From contig JAJRQU010000057.1 in the NCBI GenBank assembly GCA_024280095.1, positions 1 through 39,006 of the forward strand: a DNA stretch of 39,006 nucleotides. Reading direction: 5' to 3'. Positions 26,524 to 34,896 of this stretch are shown here, in pieces. Positions within the stretch are counted from its first letter, which is position 1; the number at the start of each line of letters is the position of its first letter. Under the pieces are notes generated by a model. It was not told the origin of the DNA and made no database searches. It worked only from the letters and a program-made list of their open reading frames with translations. A program made the position numbers and the translations under genes. The stretch comes from Alphaproteobacteria bacterium (lineage in GTDB: Bacteria > Pseudomonadota > Alphaproteobacteria > Sphingomonadales > Emcibacteraceae).

Positions 26524-27699
26524 TTAATTGACTGTCCGTAATCGTCTGATGATACGGCTTATGGCCTCCACCATAACTTCATAGATAATTTCAATGCGGC
26601 GCAGGGGTAATCCGCCTACTTTATAGGTTCCAATATAATATAATCTTGCCGTGAGCAGAATGAAAACCAATGTGGGCAACCAGATCACCAACCAGGGGGA
26701 AACCCCCCCCATAGCCGAGAAATTAAGGCCGAATTCCAGTAGTTTATGATAAATTAGCAGAATGATCACCCCGACCGTGATGCCAAGCGCACGCCCGGAT
26801 CTTTTGGCAACCAAGCCCAGAGGAATAGCCAAAAACGGTACAATTAAAATTGAAAGTGCGCGGGCAATGCGGGAATGAATTGTCGCGATTACCGCCGGGT
26901 CATCACTCCCCCGCGCCTGCCAAAGTTCTATTATGGTCATTTCCTTTGCCTCTTGCCCCCGGTCACGGAAGGCGGCAAAATTTGGCACATCCATGGGCAA
27001 GTCATGCATATCAAAATTGACGATATTAGGTCGGCTCTGGGTTAAATCCAAATCTATGATCGTGCCATTATACACTCTTAAGATCAGAAAGCGTTGATCG
27101 AGAGAGACAAAAAAGCTGCCTCTTTCTGCGCTGATGGATTGAATTCGGCCATTCTCTGATTCTTTTTGGGCAAATATATTGATGAGTTCCCGTCCTGAAT
27201 CACGGGATTCTTCGATGCGGAGCATCAAGCCATCGCCAAGATCTGTAAATTCTCCTGCCTTGATACTGGCCCCTAATGCCCCGCTTCTAACGTCAAAGAC
27301 CAAACCTTGATAGGCATATCTGCTATAGGGCTGGACAAAGCCGACCACGATGACATTTATGATTAGCAGGAATATCGCGATATAGAAAGTGGGTACGGCC
27401 AAACGATTAAGGCTCATTCCTGTGGCCATCAATGCGTCAAGCTCGCTGTTCATCGCGAGCTTTCGTACCGCAAGAAGAACGCCTAAAAACATGGATAACG
27501 GCAATACCAGCGTCAGATATTGCGGCATTAGATTGCCTAGCATGCGCCAGACAATATCAATCGGGCCGCCCTGATTAATCACAAAATCAAAAAGGCTGAG
27601 CATTTTTTCCAATAAAAGCAACACAGCAGATATGCCTAAAGTTACAAATAAAGGCACAATCGTTGCCTGCAATATATATTTATCAATTTTTTTTAGCAT
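26524..27699 (-). CDS. lptF: LptF-type lipid export permease
   Basis: 391 residues with the LptF pattern. The N-terminal MLKKIDKYILQATIVPLFVT precedes helix 1, and the LVLPLSMFLGVLLAVRKLAMNSELDALMATG region contains the coupling helix that contacts the ATPase LptB. A periplasmic domain (about 145-275) and three C-terminal helices follow. It is first gene of the lptF-lptG-acyltransferase operon, reading from the 141-bp region shared with the divergent lipid kinase. No lptB, lptC or lptA is present here, so it must use subunits encoded elsewhere. Either the cell's only LptF or a second, specialised copy. Confidence 0.85.
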   Translation of the reverse strand: MLKKIDKYILQATIVPLFVTLGISAVLLLLEKMLSLFDFVINQGGPIDIVWRMLGNLMPQYLTLVLPLSMFLGVLLAVRKLAMNSELDALMATGMSLNRLAVPTFYIAIFLLIINVIVVGFVQPYSRYAYQGLVFDVRSGALGASIKAGEFTDLGDGLMLRIEESRDSGRELINIFAQKESENGRIQSISAERGSFFVSLDQRFLILRVYNGTIIDLDLTQSRPNIVNFDMHDLPMDVPNFAAFRDRGQEAKEMTIIELWQARGSDDPAVIATIHSRIARALSILIVPFLAIPLGLVAKRSGRALGITVGVIILLIYHKLLEFGLNFSAMGGVSPWLVIWLPTLVFILLTARLYYIGTYKVGGLPLRRIEIIYEVMVEAISRIIRRLRTVN

Positions 27700-27840
27700 T
27701 AAGTCGCTTTTGGTCTGGATTTAGCCTAATTTCAAACTTATAGCTTTTGATCTGTCAAGAATATAGCTAAAAGGAAAAATAATTTTTGCTTAATGACCTG
27801 TTTTTATGGTTTTTATAGGGCCAAAATAGAAAAATAACAG
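27700..27840. promoter_or_regulatory. Divergent promoter region between lptF and the lipid kinase
   Basis: This 141-bp AT-rich region must drive lptF-lptG-bcerS on one strand and the kinase on the other. I see no strong palindrome or consensus promoter. A GGAAG at 27843-27847 could serve as ribosome site for a TTG at 27853 in the kinase gene. Confidence 0.35.
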
Positions 27841-28806
27841 TTGGAAGTCGCGTTGGGTATCATTGCCATATTAAGTAGTCCGTCGTCTTTTGCCCATAAT
27901 GGCGAAATGGAGAAAATTCGCACCGTCATTTCAGAGGGGTCGGGAATTTTCCATTACGAAGTGGAAAAACATAAAGATATTGCCGAAGCCCTTACAAGAT
28001 TTCAGCAGGCGAATGTTGATGCCATTGTCATTCTTAGTGACCGGGCTCTGACATCGGCAACTTTTGAGCATATTGTTGAGAAAGGCCTGCTCAAAGGGAC
28101 GGATATCCCTTTGGCAATTCTGCCGGCAGGGGATAATAATATTGTTGCGGAAAATTTTGGAGCAACACGCTCGGAACCTCATTTGGTCTTGAAAAATCTG
28201 TTGGAGAACCATCAAAAAGGAAACCTCCCTGTAACAGAAGTCCCGCTGATCAAATTGGAAGGCGTCAGGGGCGTTGGCTATCTTTACGGGCTTTTCTTTT
28301 GTGCCGGTGAAGTGGTTAAACAAAATAAACTCTTTAAGCGGAAAATATACGGAAAAAACTTGTTTAAAAGCTTTCGTGACTGGCTGAATATATTAAACCT
28401 CATTCAATCCGCCTATCGCCGTTCCATGGGGAAAAATAAACTTGAAGAGGTTATTCGCATAAATCGAAATCAGCGCGGCGCCGTTGTCGGACATTTTTTC
28501 ATGCTTCTGATCACGACCCTTGATAAATCTTTTTGGGGGGTGTCCACCCCACAAAAGAAAGGGCAGGATAAGGCGCATTTCATTAGTGTGGAAAATACGC
28601 CAAAAGCAATTCTGGCAACGGGCAAGATGATGCTTGGCGGCAAATATGATGGTGACCATGTGGGCAACATCATTGCAGAGATCCAGCATGCCAGAATAGT
28701 GCTTAAAGCACCGTTTGTCCTTGATGGCAGCTATTATGAAACAGATGAGACAGGTGAATTATTTGTCACCGTGACAAGTCGCCTGAGATTTATCAAATTA
28801 AGCTAA
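27841..28806 (+). CDS. Divergent diacylglycerol/ceramide kinase-like protein
   Basis: About 321 residues with the diacylglycerol-kinase catalytic fold: an N-terminal Rossmann-like half containing VDAIVILSDRALTSATF (59-75) and IPLAILPAGDNNIVA (89-103), and a C-terminal half ending in the family's FVLDGSYYETDETGELFVTV block. The canonical GGDGT loop is replaced by LSDRA, and GTxND by GDNN, so nucleotide binding is altered. The Caulobacter ceramide kinase CpgB is an evolutionarily distinct member of this superfamily, and the spt context suggests the same substrate. No ATG is available: TTG at 27841 or 27853 are the options, the latter with better ribosome-site spacing. Its stop overlaps the convergent spt stop by 9 bp. 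Confidence 0.68.
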   Translation: MEVALGIIAILSSPSSFAHNGEMEKIRTVISEGSGIFHYEVEKHKDIAEALTRFQQANVDAIVILSDRALTSATFEHIVEKGLLKGTDIPLAILPAGDNNIVAENFGATRSEPHLVLKNLLENHQKGNLPVTEVPLIKLEGVRGVGYLYGLFFCAGEVVKQNKLFKRKIYGKNLFKSFRDWLNILNLIQSAYRRSMGKNKLEEVIRINRNQRGAVVGHFFMLLITTLDKSFWGVSTPQKKGQDKAHFISVENTPKAILATGKMMLGGKYDGDHVGNIIAEIQHARIVLKAPFVLDGSYYETDETGELFVTVTSRLRFIKLS

Positions 28807-30027
28807 TACGCGCTTGGGCATATCCTGCAGGAGACCAAGTTTAGTGCCGACCAGAATGAATTTCTCCAGCATAAAGTCGATCTGCTCAAGACTATGGGCC
28901 GCAGAAAGACTACAGCGCATCAGATTTAATTTTTTAGGGGTTGCAGGCGGCAGGGCAAGGTTAACATAAACCCCTTCCTTAATCATTTCTCCCCAAAAAG
29001 TAATGGCCGTATTTTGCTCAGCTATAATGATTGCCGCGATTGGACTTTCGCCTGTGGTGCCCATTTCAAATCCGGCTTGGCTTAACCCATTGTTGAGCCG
29101 CCTTGAGTTGCTGAGTAATTTGGCGCGAAGATTGCTGTTGGCAATTAATTCCAGTGCCTTGGTCGCAGAGGCGACAACGGACGGGGGCAGGGACGCCGTA
29201 AATATGTAAGGGCGGCATACAAGGCGCAGTACTTCGAATTTTGGATTGTTGGAGACGCAATAGCCGCCAATCGTTCCCACAGACTTACTAAAGGTGCCGA
29301 CGATGAAATCTATTTGATCCTCAACGCCCTGTTCCTGTGCGACGCCGCGTCCGGTTTCGCCGAATACGCCGATTGAGTGGGCTTCGTCAACAAGGACAAA
29401 CGCATTATGGGCCTTGGATATCCGGGTGAGCTCTTTTAAAGGGGCCTGATCACCAAGCATGCTGTATACGCCTTCCAAAACGACCAGAATACCGGCTTGG
29501 GGATCATTTTTTCGGATACGGGCAAGCTTTTTGTCCAGATTATGGGCATCATTATGCTTGAAGCGCACGACAGTGGCATTGCCCATGGCACAGCCATCAT
29601 AGATACTGGCGTGGCTGTCCGCATCGATAACAACATAATCCTTTGGGCCAGCAAGGGTCGCAATGATACCAAGATTGGCCTGATAACCCGTAGAAAAAAC
29701 GATTGCATGCTTCGTATCATAGAATTCTCTGAGCGTATCTTCCAATTTTTTATGGCTATTATACGTCCCATTTAGCATGCGAGACCCCGTCGTGCCGGTG
29801 CCTAAAGTAAGCAGGGCCTCTTGGGCGGCATCCATACATTCCTGATTAAACGTCATGCCCATATAATTATTGGTGCCGGCAAGGATGGTTTCCCGGCCAT
29901 TGATAATGGCGGTTGTCGGTGATAATACCTGTTCCATACTTACGGTGAAGGGGTTTCCCGCGCCCTTTGGAAGACTATTATAGTCATTCAGTATCGGGTC
30001 AAATTTTTCAAAAAGATCAAATGTCAT
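28798..30027 (-). CDS. spt: Serine palmitoyltransferase (alpha-oxoamine synthase family)
   Basis: This 409-residue PLP enzyme condenses serine with a fatty acyl thioester to 3-ketodihydrosphingosine. PLP-site features: Lys248 in GTFSKSVGTIGG, Asp214 in VDEAHSIG, and His139 in DADSHASIYDG, which would stack on the cofactor. The family members KBL and AONS share these. The neighbouring dedicated acyl carrier protein, epimerase-type reductase and acyl-AMP ligase point to Spt, as does the FSTGYQANLGIIATLAGPKD block. Its start overlaps the acyl carrier protein stop by 4 nt. In Caulobacter the same order spt-acpR-cerR-aasR is found. Confidence 0.85.
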   Translation of the reverse strand: MTFDLFEKFDPILNDYNSLPKGAGNPFTVSMEQVLSPTTAIINGRETILAGTNNYMGMTFNQECMDAAQEALLTLGTGTTGSRMLNGTYNSHKKLEDTLREFYDTKHAIVFSTGYQANLGIIATLAGPKDYVVIDADSHASIYDGCAMGNATVVRFKHNDAHNLDKKLARIRKNDPQAGILVVLEGVYSMLGDQAPLKELTRISKAHNAFVLVDEAHSIGVFGETGRGVAQEQGVEDQIDFIVGTFSKSVGTIGGYCVSNNPKFEVLRLVCRPYIFTASLPPSVVASATKALELIANSNLRAKLLSNSRRLNNGLSQAGFEMGTTGESPIAAIIIAEQNTAITFWGEMIKEGVYVNLALPPATPKKLNLMRCSLSAAHSLEQIDFMLEKFILVGTKLGLLQDMPKRVLA

Positions 30028-30287
30028 TGTTCACTCAATAATTGTTTTACGGTTTCGGCAAATTGACCAACTGTTTCCATATCCGGAAGCATGTTGAGAG
30101 GAACGGTAATGTCAAATTCATCTTCAATTTCAGACAAGATATCCATCACGTTCAGGGAATCAAGTTCCAGGTCAACGCTGAATAAGCTGTCTTTGGTAAT
30201 GGGGATGTTTTTTTTGTTAAAGGGGGCAATGATCTTGCAAATTTGCTCAAAAATTTCATCAACAGTTTGTGTCATATACATTTCCAT
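30024..30287 (-). CDS. acpR: Dedicated acyl carrier protein
   Basis: An 87-residue acidic carrier protein whose phosphopantetheine attachment site is Ser44 in LELDSLNVMD. Length and the three-helix pattern are standard. MTQTVDE (ATG at 30275), with GGA close upstream, is an alternative start four codons in. It overlaps spt by 4 nt, so carrier and condensing enzyme are made together, consistent with Spt taking its acyl chain from this protein rather than from CoA. Loading would be by the acyl-AMP ligase at 31390. Confidence 0.88.
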   Translation of the reverse strand: MEMYMTQTVDEIFEQICKIIAPFNKKNIPITKDSLFSVDLELDSLNVMDILSEIEDEFDITVPLNMLPDMETVGQFAETVKQLLSEQ

Positions 30288-30329
30288 CCGGAATAATCTT
30301 TGAAATTACATCCTGATTACAGGTGAATT

Positions 30330-31292
30330 TCACATCAAATTATTGTCTTTATACCATTTCAGGGTTTTTTCGAACCCTCGTTTTAAGCTAGTCTCTGGTT
30401 TCCAATTTGTCAGTCTCATAACATGTGGCCCATGACATATCCAGTCCGAGTGACATAATTCGTTAACTTTTTCAGGTGTGATCATGGGAATATAGCCGAA
30501 TAATGTCGAAAATAAGACATTAATATGGCCAAAAGCCTTTAATATAAATCGGGGCATAACGACATTAAAAACACTTATATTCAGTATATCAGCCGCCGTT
30601 TCATACATCTCCTGATTGGAGTAACCGTCTTTTTTCCCATCATCTACGTCAAGAATTCGGCCATAGCAGGCGTGATTATCGGTGACAGCAACCAAGGCGC
30701 GGGCCAAGTCCGGCGCATAAATCCAGGAGGCTCTGTTATCAGACCCACCGGGCAAAACGGTAATTCTATAAGAAACGGCCTTAAATATTTTAAGTGTCTC
30801 CTTGTCCTCTGGCCCATAAATTCCGGGGGGGCGAAGGATCGTCCAGTTTATATTTCCCGCCTGTTCGGTCAATATTTCTTCGCCTCTGCGTTTGCTCTGT
30901 GCATAGGCGGATAAATTTCTCTCCCGAGCGGCCAGTGATGATAATAAAATAAAATGAGGTTTTGCGCGAGATTTCATGGAGGACTGATGAATGACATCCA
31001 CCAGTGTTTTAACGGCGTAACTATTGACATGGTTAAAGTCATCTTTGGATTTGGCCTTAACCAGACCGGCCAGATGATAAACAACATCGGCATTCTTGAC
31101 GAGTTCCATCAAGGCCTGCCGATTATCAAGATCACCAGATATCCAGTTTATATTTTCTTTTTCCGGCTTTTCTTTTTTCGGCCGGGGCCTGCGGGTCAGG
31201 GCATTAACCTGAAACCCTTGGGCGATGAGTTCACATATTAAATGCTTCCCAACAAAACCTGTGGCCCCTGTAACTGCTGCAATTTTTGTCAT
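30330..31292 (-). CDS. cerR: NAD(P)-dependent epimerase-family reductase, candidate ceramide reductase
   Basis: About 320 residues, extended SDR fold. The nucleotide loop VTGATGFVGKHL lies near the N-terminus, the active-site Tyr and Lys are in SAYAQSKRRGE, and the Ser in LLSSLA. The substrate-binding half has LRPPGIYGPEDKE. In Caulobacter, CerR reduces the 3-keto group after N-acylation by bCerS. A UDP-sugar epimerase is unlikely in this context. The ATG at 31292 is chosen over a TTG two codons earlier. A hairpin overlaps the ribosome-site region. It lies 42 nt upstream of acpR. Confidence 0.8.
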   Translation of the reverse strand: MTKIAAVTGATGFVGKHLICELIAQGFQVNALTRRPRPKKEKPEKENINWISGDLDNRQALMELVKNADVVYHLAGLVKAKSKDDFNHVNSYAVKTLVDVIHQSSMKSRAKPHFILLSSLAARERNLSAYAQSKRRGEEILTEQAGNINWTILRPPGIYGPEDKETLKIFKAVSYRITVLPGGSDNRASWIYAPDLARALVAVTDNHACYGRILDVDDGKKDGYSNQEMYETAADILNISVFNVVMPRFILKAFGHINVLFSTLFGYIPMITPEKVNELCHSDWICHGPHVMRLTNWKPETSLKRGFEKTLKWYKDNNLM

Positions 31293-31301
31293 AATCAAAA
31301 A

Positions 31302-31329
31302 CGGTAATCCCTTTTATGAGAGATTACCG
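31302..31329 (-). promoter_or_regulatory. Inverted repeat overlapping the cerR translation start region
   Basis: CGGTAATC (31302-31309) and GATTACCG (31322-31329) form an 8-bp perfect stem with a 12-nt loop, 10 nt before the cerR ATG on the minus strand. The purine-rich AAGGGA that could serve as ribosome site lies in the loop and 3' arm. It may modulate cerR translation or bind a dimeric protein. Confidence 0.4.
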
Positions 31330-31389
31330 CCATAAGTGTTTGTTCGTCAATAAATTCTGACCTTTATTGTCCACAGATCCTAGGTGGTT

Positions 31390-33129
31390 TTAAGAGAATA
31401 GTTGGCCGTCAAGATATTGCTGGCGGGCTTTCACACGGCTTAATTTTCCAGATGATGTACGCGGAAGGGAGCGCGGCGGAATTAAGGCAACAATTGGGGA
31501 AATGCCAATTAAGGTATGGACTGTTTCCTTGATTTTATTTTCTATTGCGGCGCGTTCGGCCTCATCGCGGGTTCGGCATTGTACCAGAATTGCGGGGGTT
31601 TCCTCGTCCTGTTTGCCGGGAATGGAGACGGCGGCGATATCACCTGCGCGCATATCGTCCAATTGCTCTACAGCCCATTCGATGTCTTGGGGCCAATGGT
31701 TCTTGCCATTGATAATAATCAAATCCTTGATCCGGCCAATGATATAGAGGGAGCCTTCTTTCATGTAGCCCATATCGCCGGTATCGAGCCAACCATCCTC
31801 GGACAGGCACAGATCAGTGGCCTCTTGATCCTGAAAATATCCAACCATAACACTGGTTCCGCGAACGCAGACCCGGCCAATTTGATATTCCCCGAGGTCA
31901 ATATTATTATCATCCCGAATTTCCAGTTCATATTCAGGAATAGGAACGCCGCAGTTCACAACCCTGCGATAATTGGCACCGCTGCCGTTTACCTTGAGCT
32001 CTTTCAGGCATTTTTCTTCGCCGGTTAATACTTTCTCATCCACCAGGTCAATTTCAAAACCAGTATTCAACGGGGCGAAGCTAACGGCAAGCGTACATTC
32101 CGCAAGGCCATAGCTGGGCAGGAAAGTCGTGCTTCTGAAACCGACATCTTTGAAAGTTTCCTGAAATTGTGTCAAGACATCAGCGCGGATCATATCGCCG
32201 CCAATTCCCGCCACGCGCCAACTCGACAAATCCAGTTCGGCTATGGTGGTGGGGCTCGCGCGGCGTGCGCAGATATCATAGCCGAAAGTCGGGCTATAGG
32301 CGAGGGTGCCTTTGTTCCGTGAAATCAGTTTGAGCCACTGTAATGGGCGGCGGGCAAAAGCCTCGGTCGCTAAATAATCTGTTGTGACCTGATTGGCAAT
32401 GGGGGACAGCAATGTGCCGACCAGCCCCATATCATGATAAAAGGGCAACCATGACACAACCCGGTCATCTTCATTCAGATCCATGCCGACATAGCCAATA
32501 CCATAACTGTTTGCCATTAATGATTTATGGGTCACGGAAACGCCGTGAGGGAAACGTGTGCTGCCGGATGAATATTGCAAATAGGCCAGGTCTTCTGGTT
32601 TTGCGACATGCAGCGGAATAGATTTAATGTCTTTTGCAGAGGATTGCTCTTCAAATGTGGTTGAGGTTCCAACGAACTTCATTTTCAGGCCCGAGGTGGC
32701 TTCATCCAGTAAAGGCAACATATAGGATGCAGATATGGCCACCGATGCGCCGCAGCTTTTCATTTGTTGGTTAAGCTGGCTGGTATATCCCTCGCGGCCC
32801 CCGAATGATGTAGGCAAAGGCAACGGAACCGGTAACAATCCGGCATATTGGCAGCCGATGAAATAACAGACAAACTCATCACTTGTTTCGGCGATTAAAG
32901 CAACGCGGGAGCCTTTTTTAATGCCGAAATGGATGAAGCGCCGGCCAATTTCCTGAGCTTTTTTACAGATTTCGGAAAAAGTGATGCTGGTTTCAAGTTC
33001 GCCTCTGGGGGAATAAAAATTCAAACCTCGAATACCACCTGCGGCATACTCAATAGCTTCCAAAAGGGTGCCGAAATCAGCAAACCTGCGGGGAAGAGTA
33101 GGGTCTTGTGTTGGTAAAACTTTGCGCAT
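31390..33129 (-). CDS. aasR: Fatty acyl-AMP ligase / acyl-ACP synthetase
   Basis: A 579-residue ANL-superfamily enzyme. The P-loop is LQYSSGSTRFPHG (185-197); SWLPFYHDMGLVGTLLSPI and PSYGLAECTLA are FAAL hallmarks; DGWLDTGDMGYM holds the adenylate-binding Asp; and the C-terminal PRTSSGKLSR carries the catalytic lysine. FAAL-type enzymes activate fatty acids as adenylates and pass them to carrier proteins rather than CoA, matching the acpR gene in the same operon and the Caulobacter AasR role. It is first gene of the aasR-cerR-acpR-spt run. The start is ATG, with no obvious ribosome site. Confidence 0.88.
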   Translation of the reverse strand: MRKVLPTQDPTLPRRFADFGTLLEAIEYAAGGIRGLNFYSPRGELETSITFSEICKKAQEIGRRFIHFGIKKGSRVALIAETSDEFVCYFIGCQYAGLLPVPLPLPTSFGGREGYTSQLNQQMKSCGASVAISASYMLPLLDEATSGLKMKFVGTSTTFEEQSSAKDIKSIPLHVAKPEDLAYLQYSSGSTRFPHGVSVTHKSLMANSYGIGYVGMDLNEDDRVVSWLPFYHDMGLVGTLLSPIANQVTTDYLATEAFARRPLQWLKLISRNKGTLAYSPTFGYDICARRASPTTIAELDLSSWRVAGIGGDMIRADVLTQFQETFKDVGFRSTTFLPSYGLAECTLAVSFAPLNTGFEIDLVDEKVLTGEEKCLKELKVNGSGANYRRVVNCGVPIPEYELEIRDDNNIDLGEYQIGRVCVRGTSVMVGYFQDQEATDLCLSEDGWLDTGDMGYMKEGSLYIIGRIKDLIIINGKNHWPQDIEWAVEQLDDMRAGDIAAVSIPGKQDEETPAILVQCRTRDEAERAAIENKIKETVHTLIGISPIVALIPPRSLPRTSSGKLSRVKARQQYLDGQLFS

Positions 33130-33376
33130 ATATGTTTAAAATCACTCACATTGTAATGTGGATAGGTTCACCACTTCATCAGGTACAAACCATATCAGCT
33201 TGTCTCCCTATTACAGTTCTTTCATCTTCGATACATTTTGTCTGGCTGTATCGCAAGGGTTTTATTTCAAATTTAGCTCGATCACATAATTTTTTTACAG
33301 CTATTTTATAGGGTGTTGTACCACTTTCCAACTTATTTTTTAAATCTTATTCTGTTGAGCTATTTGGTCAGGTATT
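33130..33376 (-). promoter_or_regulatory. Upstream region of the ceramide operon, with a small palindrome
   Basis: These 247 bp separate the eamA stop from the aasR start and must hold the ceramide-operon promoter. CACATT (33147-33152) and AATGTG (33155-33160) form a palindrome with a 2-nt centre, 18 nt before the aasR ATG, a position suitable for an operator or 5'-UTR hairpin. The rest is AT-rich with no gene. Confidence 0.4.
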
Positions 33377-34276
33377 TTAGCGGGGTATTTTTAATGTGTT
33401 TTTTTCAGCAAGGAAAATGCCTGTGAAAATAAATAATACGGATATGACATAGGTGATTTTCAAGGGTTCATCCAGCCAAATATATCCGGATGCTATACCG
33501 ACAAGCGGCAGCATGTAAGTGCTATGAGAAACAAAAGTCGCGCCGGCCAGATGGGTTAAATGAAACAATATAAGGGCTGCGATCCCTGTAGAGAATATCC
33601 CCAGCGCGAATAAGGCATACAGGGCGGAAGAGGTTGGTGAAATCGTCCATGGCTCTTCGAAAAAAAGCGCAAGGGGAATGGTAATAAGAGACGAGGAAAT
33701 CAACATGGCAGAAGATGTGCTGAGCGGATTTTTATTCTTAAGCCCCCTGATCAGTACGCCTGACAGGGCATAAAAAAATGATGTGAGCAACAGGGCAAAC
33801 AAGGCAAGATACAGGTTCACTGAGCTATCCAATCCGGATATTGTTCCGTAAAAAAGGCTGCTCACACCGATGATGCCGAAAATAATGCCCACCAGTTTGT
33901 TCATTTTAAATTTTTCATCCTGAGTCAAATAATGGGCGAGAAGGATGGTAAAGAGGGGCAAGAGTGACATGCATATGGCGGCAAGGGAGCTTTGAACATA
34001 TTGCAGACCCCAGCTCATTAGGAAAAAGGGCACCACGGCCCCCGCAAGGCCTATGATCGTGCAATGGCCCCAGTCTGAAAGTTTTTCTGGCAGCTTCACC
34101 CCCATTTTAAGGGCGATAAGAGATATAATTGCCGCTCCAATCACGGTGCGTCCGGCAGAAATGGTCAATGGCGGTATGCTCTCCAGCGCAATTTTCACAA
34201 ACATATAGGCCGTCCCCCATAAGAGGGCGAGAAGGATCAGGTAAATAAAATGGCTTGGGGCTCTGTTTTCAGTCAT
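33377..34276 (-). CDS. EamA/DMT family transporter
   Basis: 299 residues with ten hydrophobic helices in two EamA repeats: residues about 10-140 (beginning YLILLALLWGTAYMFVKIALE) and 150-290. The substrate is not predictable. It is read in the direction of the ceramide operon but separated from it by 247 bp, so it is probably independent. Its ATG lies 24 nt from the divergent recX ATG. Confidence 0.88.
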   Translation of the reverse strand: MTENRAPSHFIYLILLALLWGTAYMFVKIALESIPPLTISAGRTVIGAAIISLIALKMGVKLPEKLSDWGHCTIIGLAGAVVPFFLMSWGLQYVQSSLAAICMSLLPLFTILLAHYLTQDEKFKMNKLVGIIFGIIGVSSLFYGTISGLDSSVNLYLALFALLLTSFFYALSGVLIRGLKNKNPLSTSSAMLISSSLITIPLALFFEEPWTISPTSSALYALFALGIFSTGIAALILFHLTHLAGATFVSHSTYMLPLVGIASGYIWLDEPLKITYVISVLFIFTGIFLAEKNTLKIPR

Positions 34277-34300
34277 GCTACTCTGATACTATTTATAATT

Positions 34301-34870
34301 ATGAATAATGAAAAACGAAAAAAACGGTTGTTGACCCGTGAATATCTCCTTCGGGCAACTTATAACTACCTGCAGAGATTTGCAACTACGGAGAAAAACC
34401 TGCGGCTTGTTCTGGATCGAAAAGTTCGCCGGCGGTTACCTGAGCTTGATTCAGAAGATTTATATGTTCAGGCAAAAATCTGGATTGATGAAATTGTTCA
34501 AAAGACTGTCGACCAGAAACTTGTTAATGATCGCATATTTGCCGAGGGAAGGGCCGCTTCGTTGGTCAGAAGCGGTCATTCAAAAATGAAGGCCGGCCAG
34601 AAATTGCAAGCCAAAGGGATCGCACCGGATATGGCGGCTGAAGTGATAGAGGAACTTGCCGAACAATATGAAGACATGGACTTTACGGCGGCGGTGAAAT
34701 ATGTTCGAAAAAGAAGATTTGGCGCGTTTTCTCTGCGCCATGAGGCTACTGACGTTGTTGAAAAAGAATTGGCCAGCATGTGCCGCGCCGGTTTTTCATA
34801 TGGCACGGCGCGTAAGATATTAAAGATGACGCACTCAGAATTAGAAGAAATTTTATACGCCGCCCCATGA
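34301..34870 (+). CDS. recX: RecX-like regulator of RecA
   Basis: 189 residues from the ATG used here. The RecX three-helix repeats are recognisable: the DRIFAEGRAASLVRSGHSKMKAGQKLQAKGI segment, the AVKYVRKRRFGAF block and a final SYGTARKILK helix. It modulates RecA filaments. An in-frame start at 34250 would overlap the divergent EamA gene and add 17 hydrophobic, unrelated residues, so I reject it. The tandem repeat array begins shortly after its stop. Confidence 0.78.
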   Translation: MNNEKRKKRLLTREYLLRATYNYLQRFATTEKNLRLVLDRKVRRRLPELDSEDLYVQAKIWIDEIVQKTVDQKLVNDRIFAEGRAASLVRSGHSKMKAGQKLQAKGIAPDMAAEVIEELAEQYEDMDFTAAVKYVRKRRFGAFSLRHEATDVVEKELASMCRAGFSYGTARKILKMTHSELEEILYAAP

Positions 34871-34896
34871 CACAAGGTTAAAAGGAAAGGGCAAAA

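Noticed and set aside
28798-30027. 8-amino-7-oxononanoate synthase (biotin) or 2-amino-3-ketobutyrate ligase
   Set aside because: No biotin or threonine-degradation genes are near, while a dedicated carrier protein, FAAL and reductase match the ceramide operon.
31516-32028. 170-residue ORF on the plus strand
   Set aside because: It is antisense to the acyl-AMP ligase gene, whose motifs are complete in the other frame.
34250-34300. Upstream start for recX
   Set aside because: It would overlap the divergent EamA start and add 17 non-homologous residues; ATG 34301 is better.
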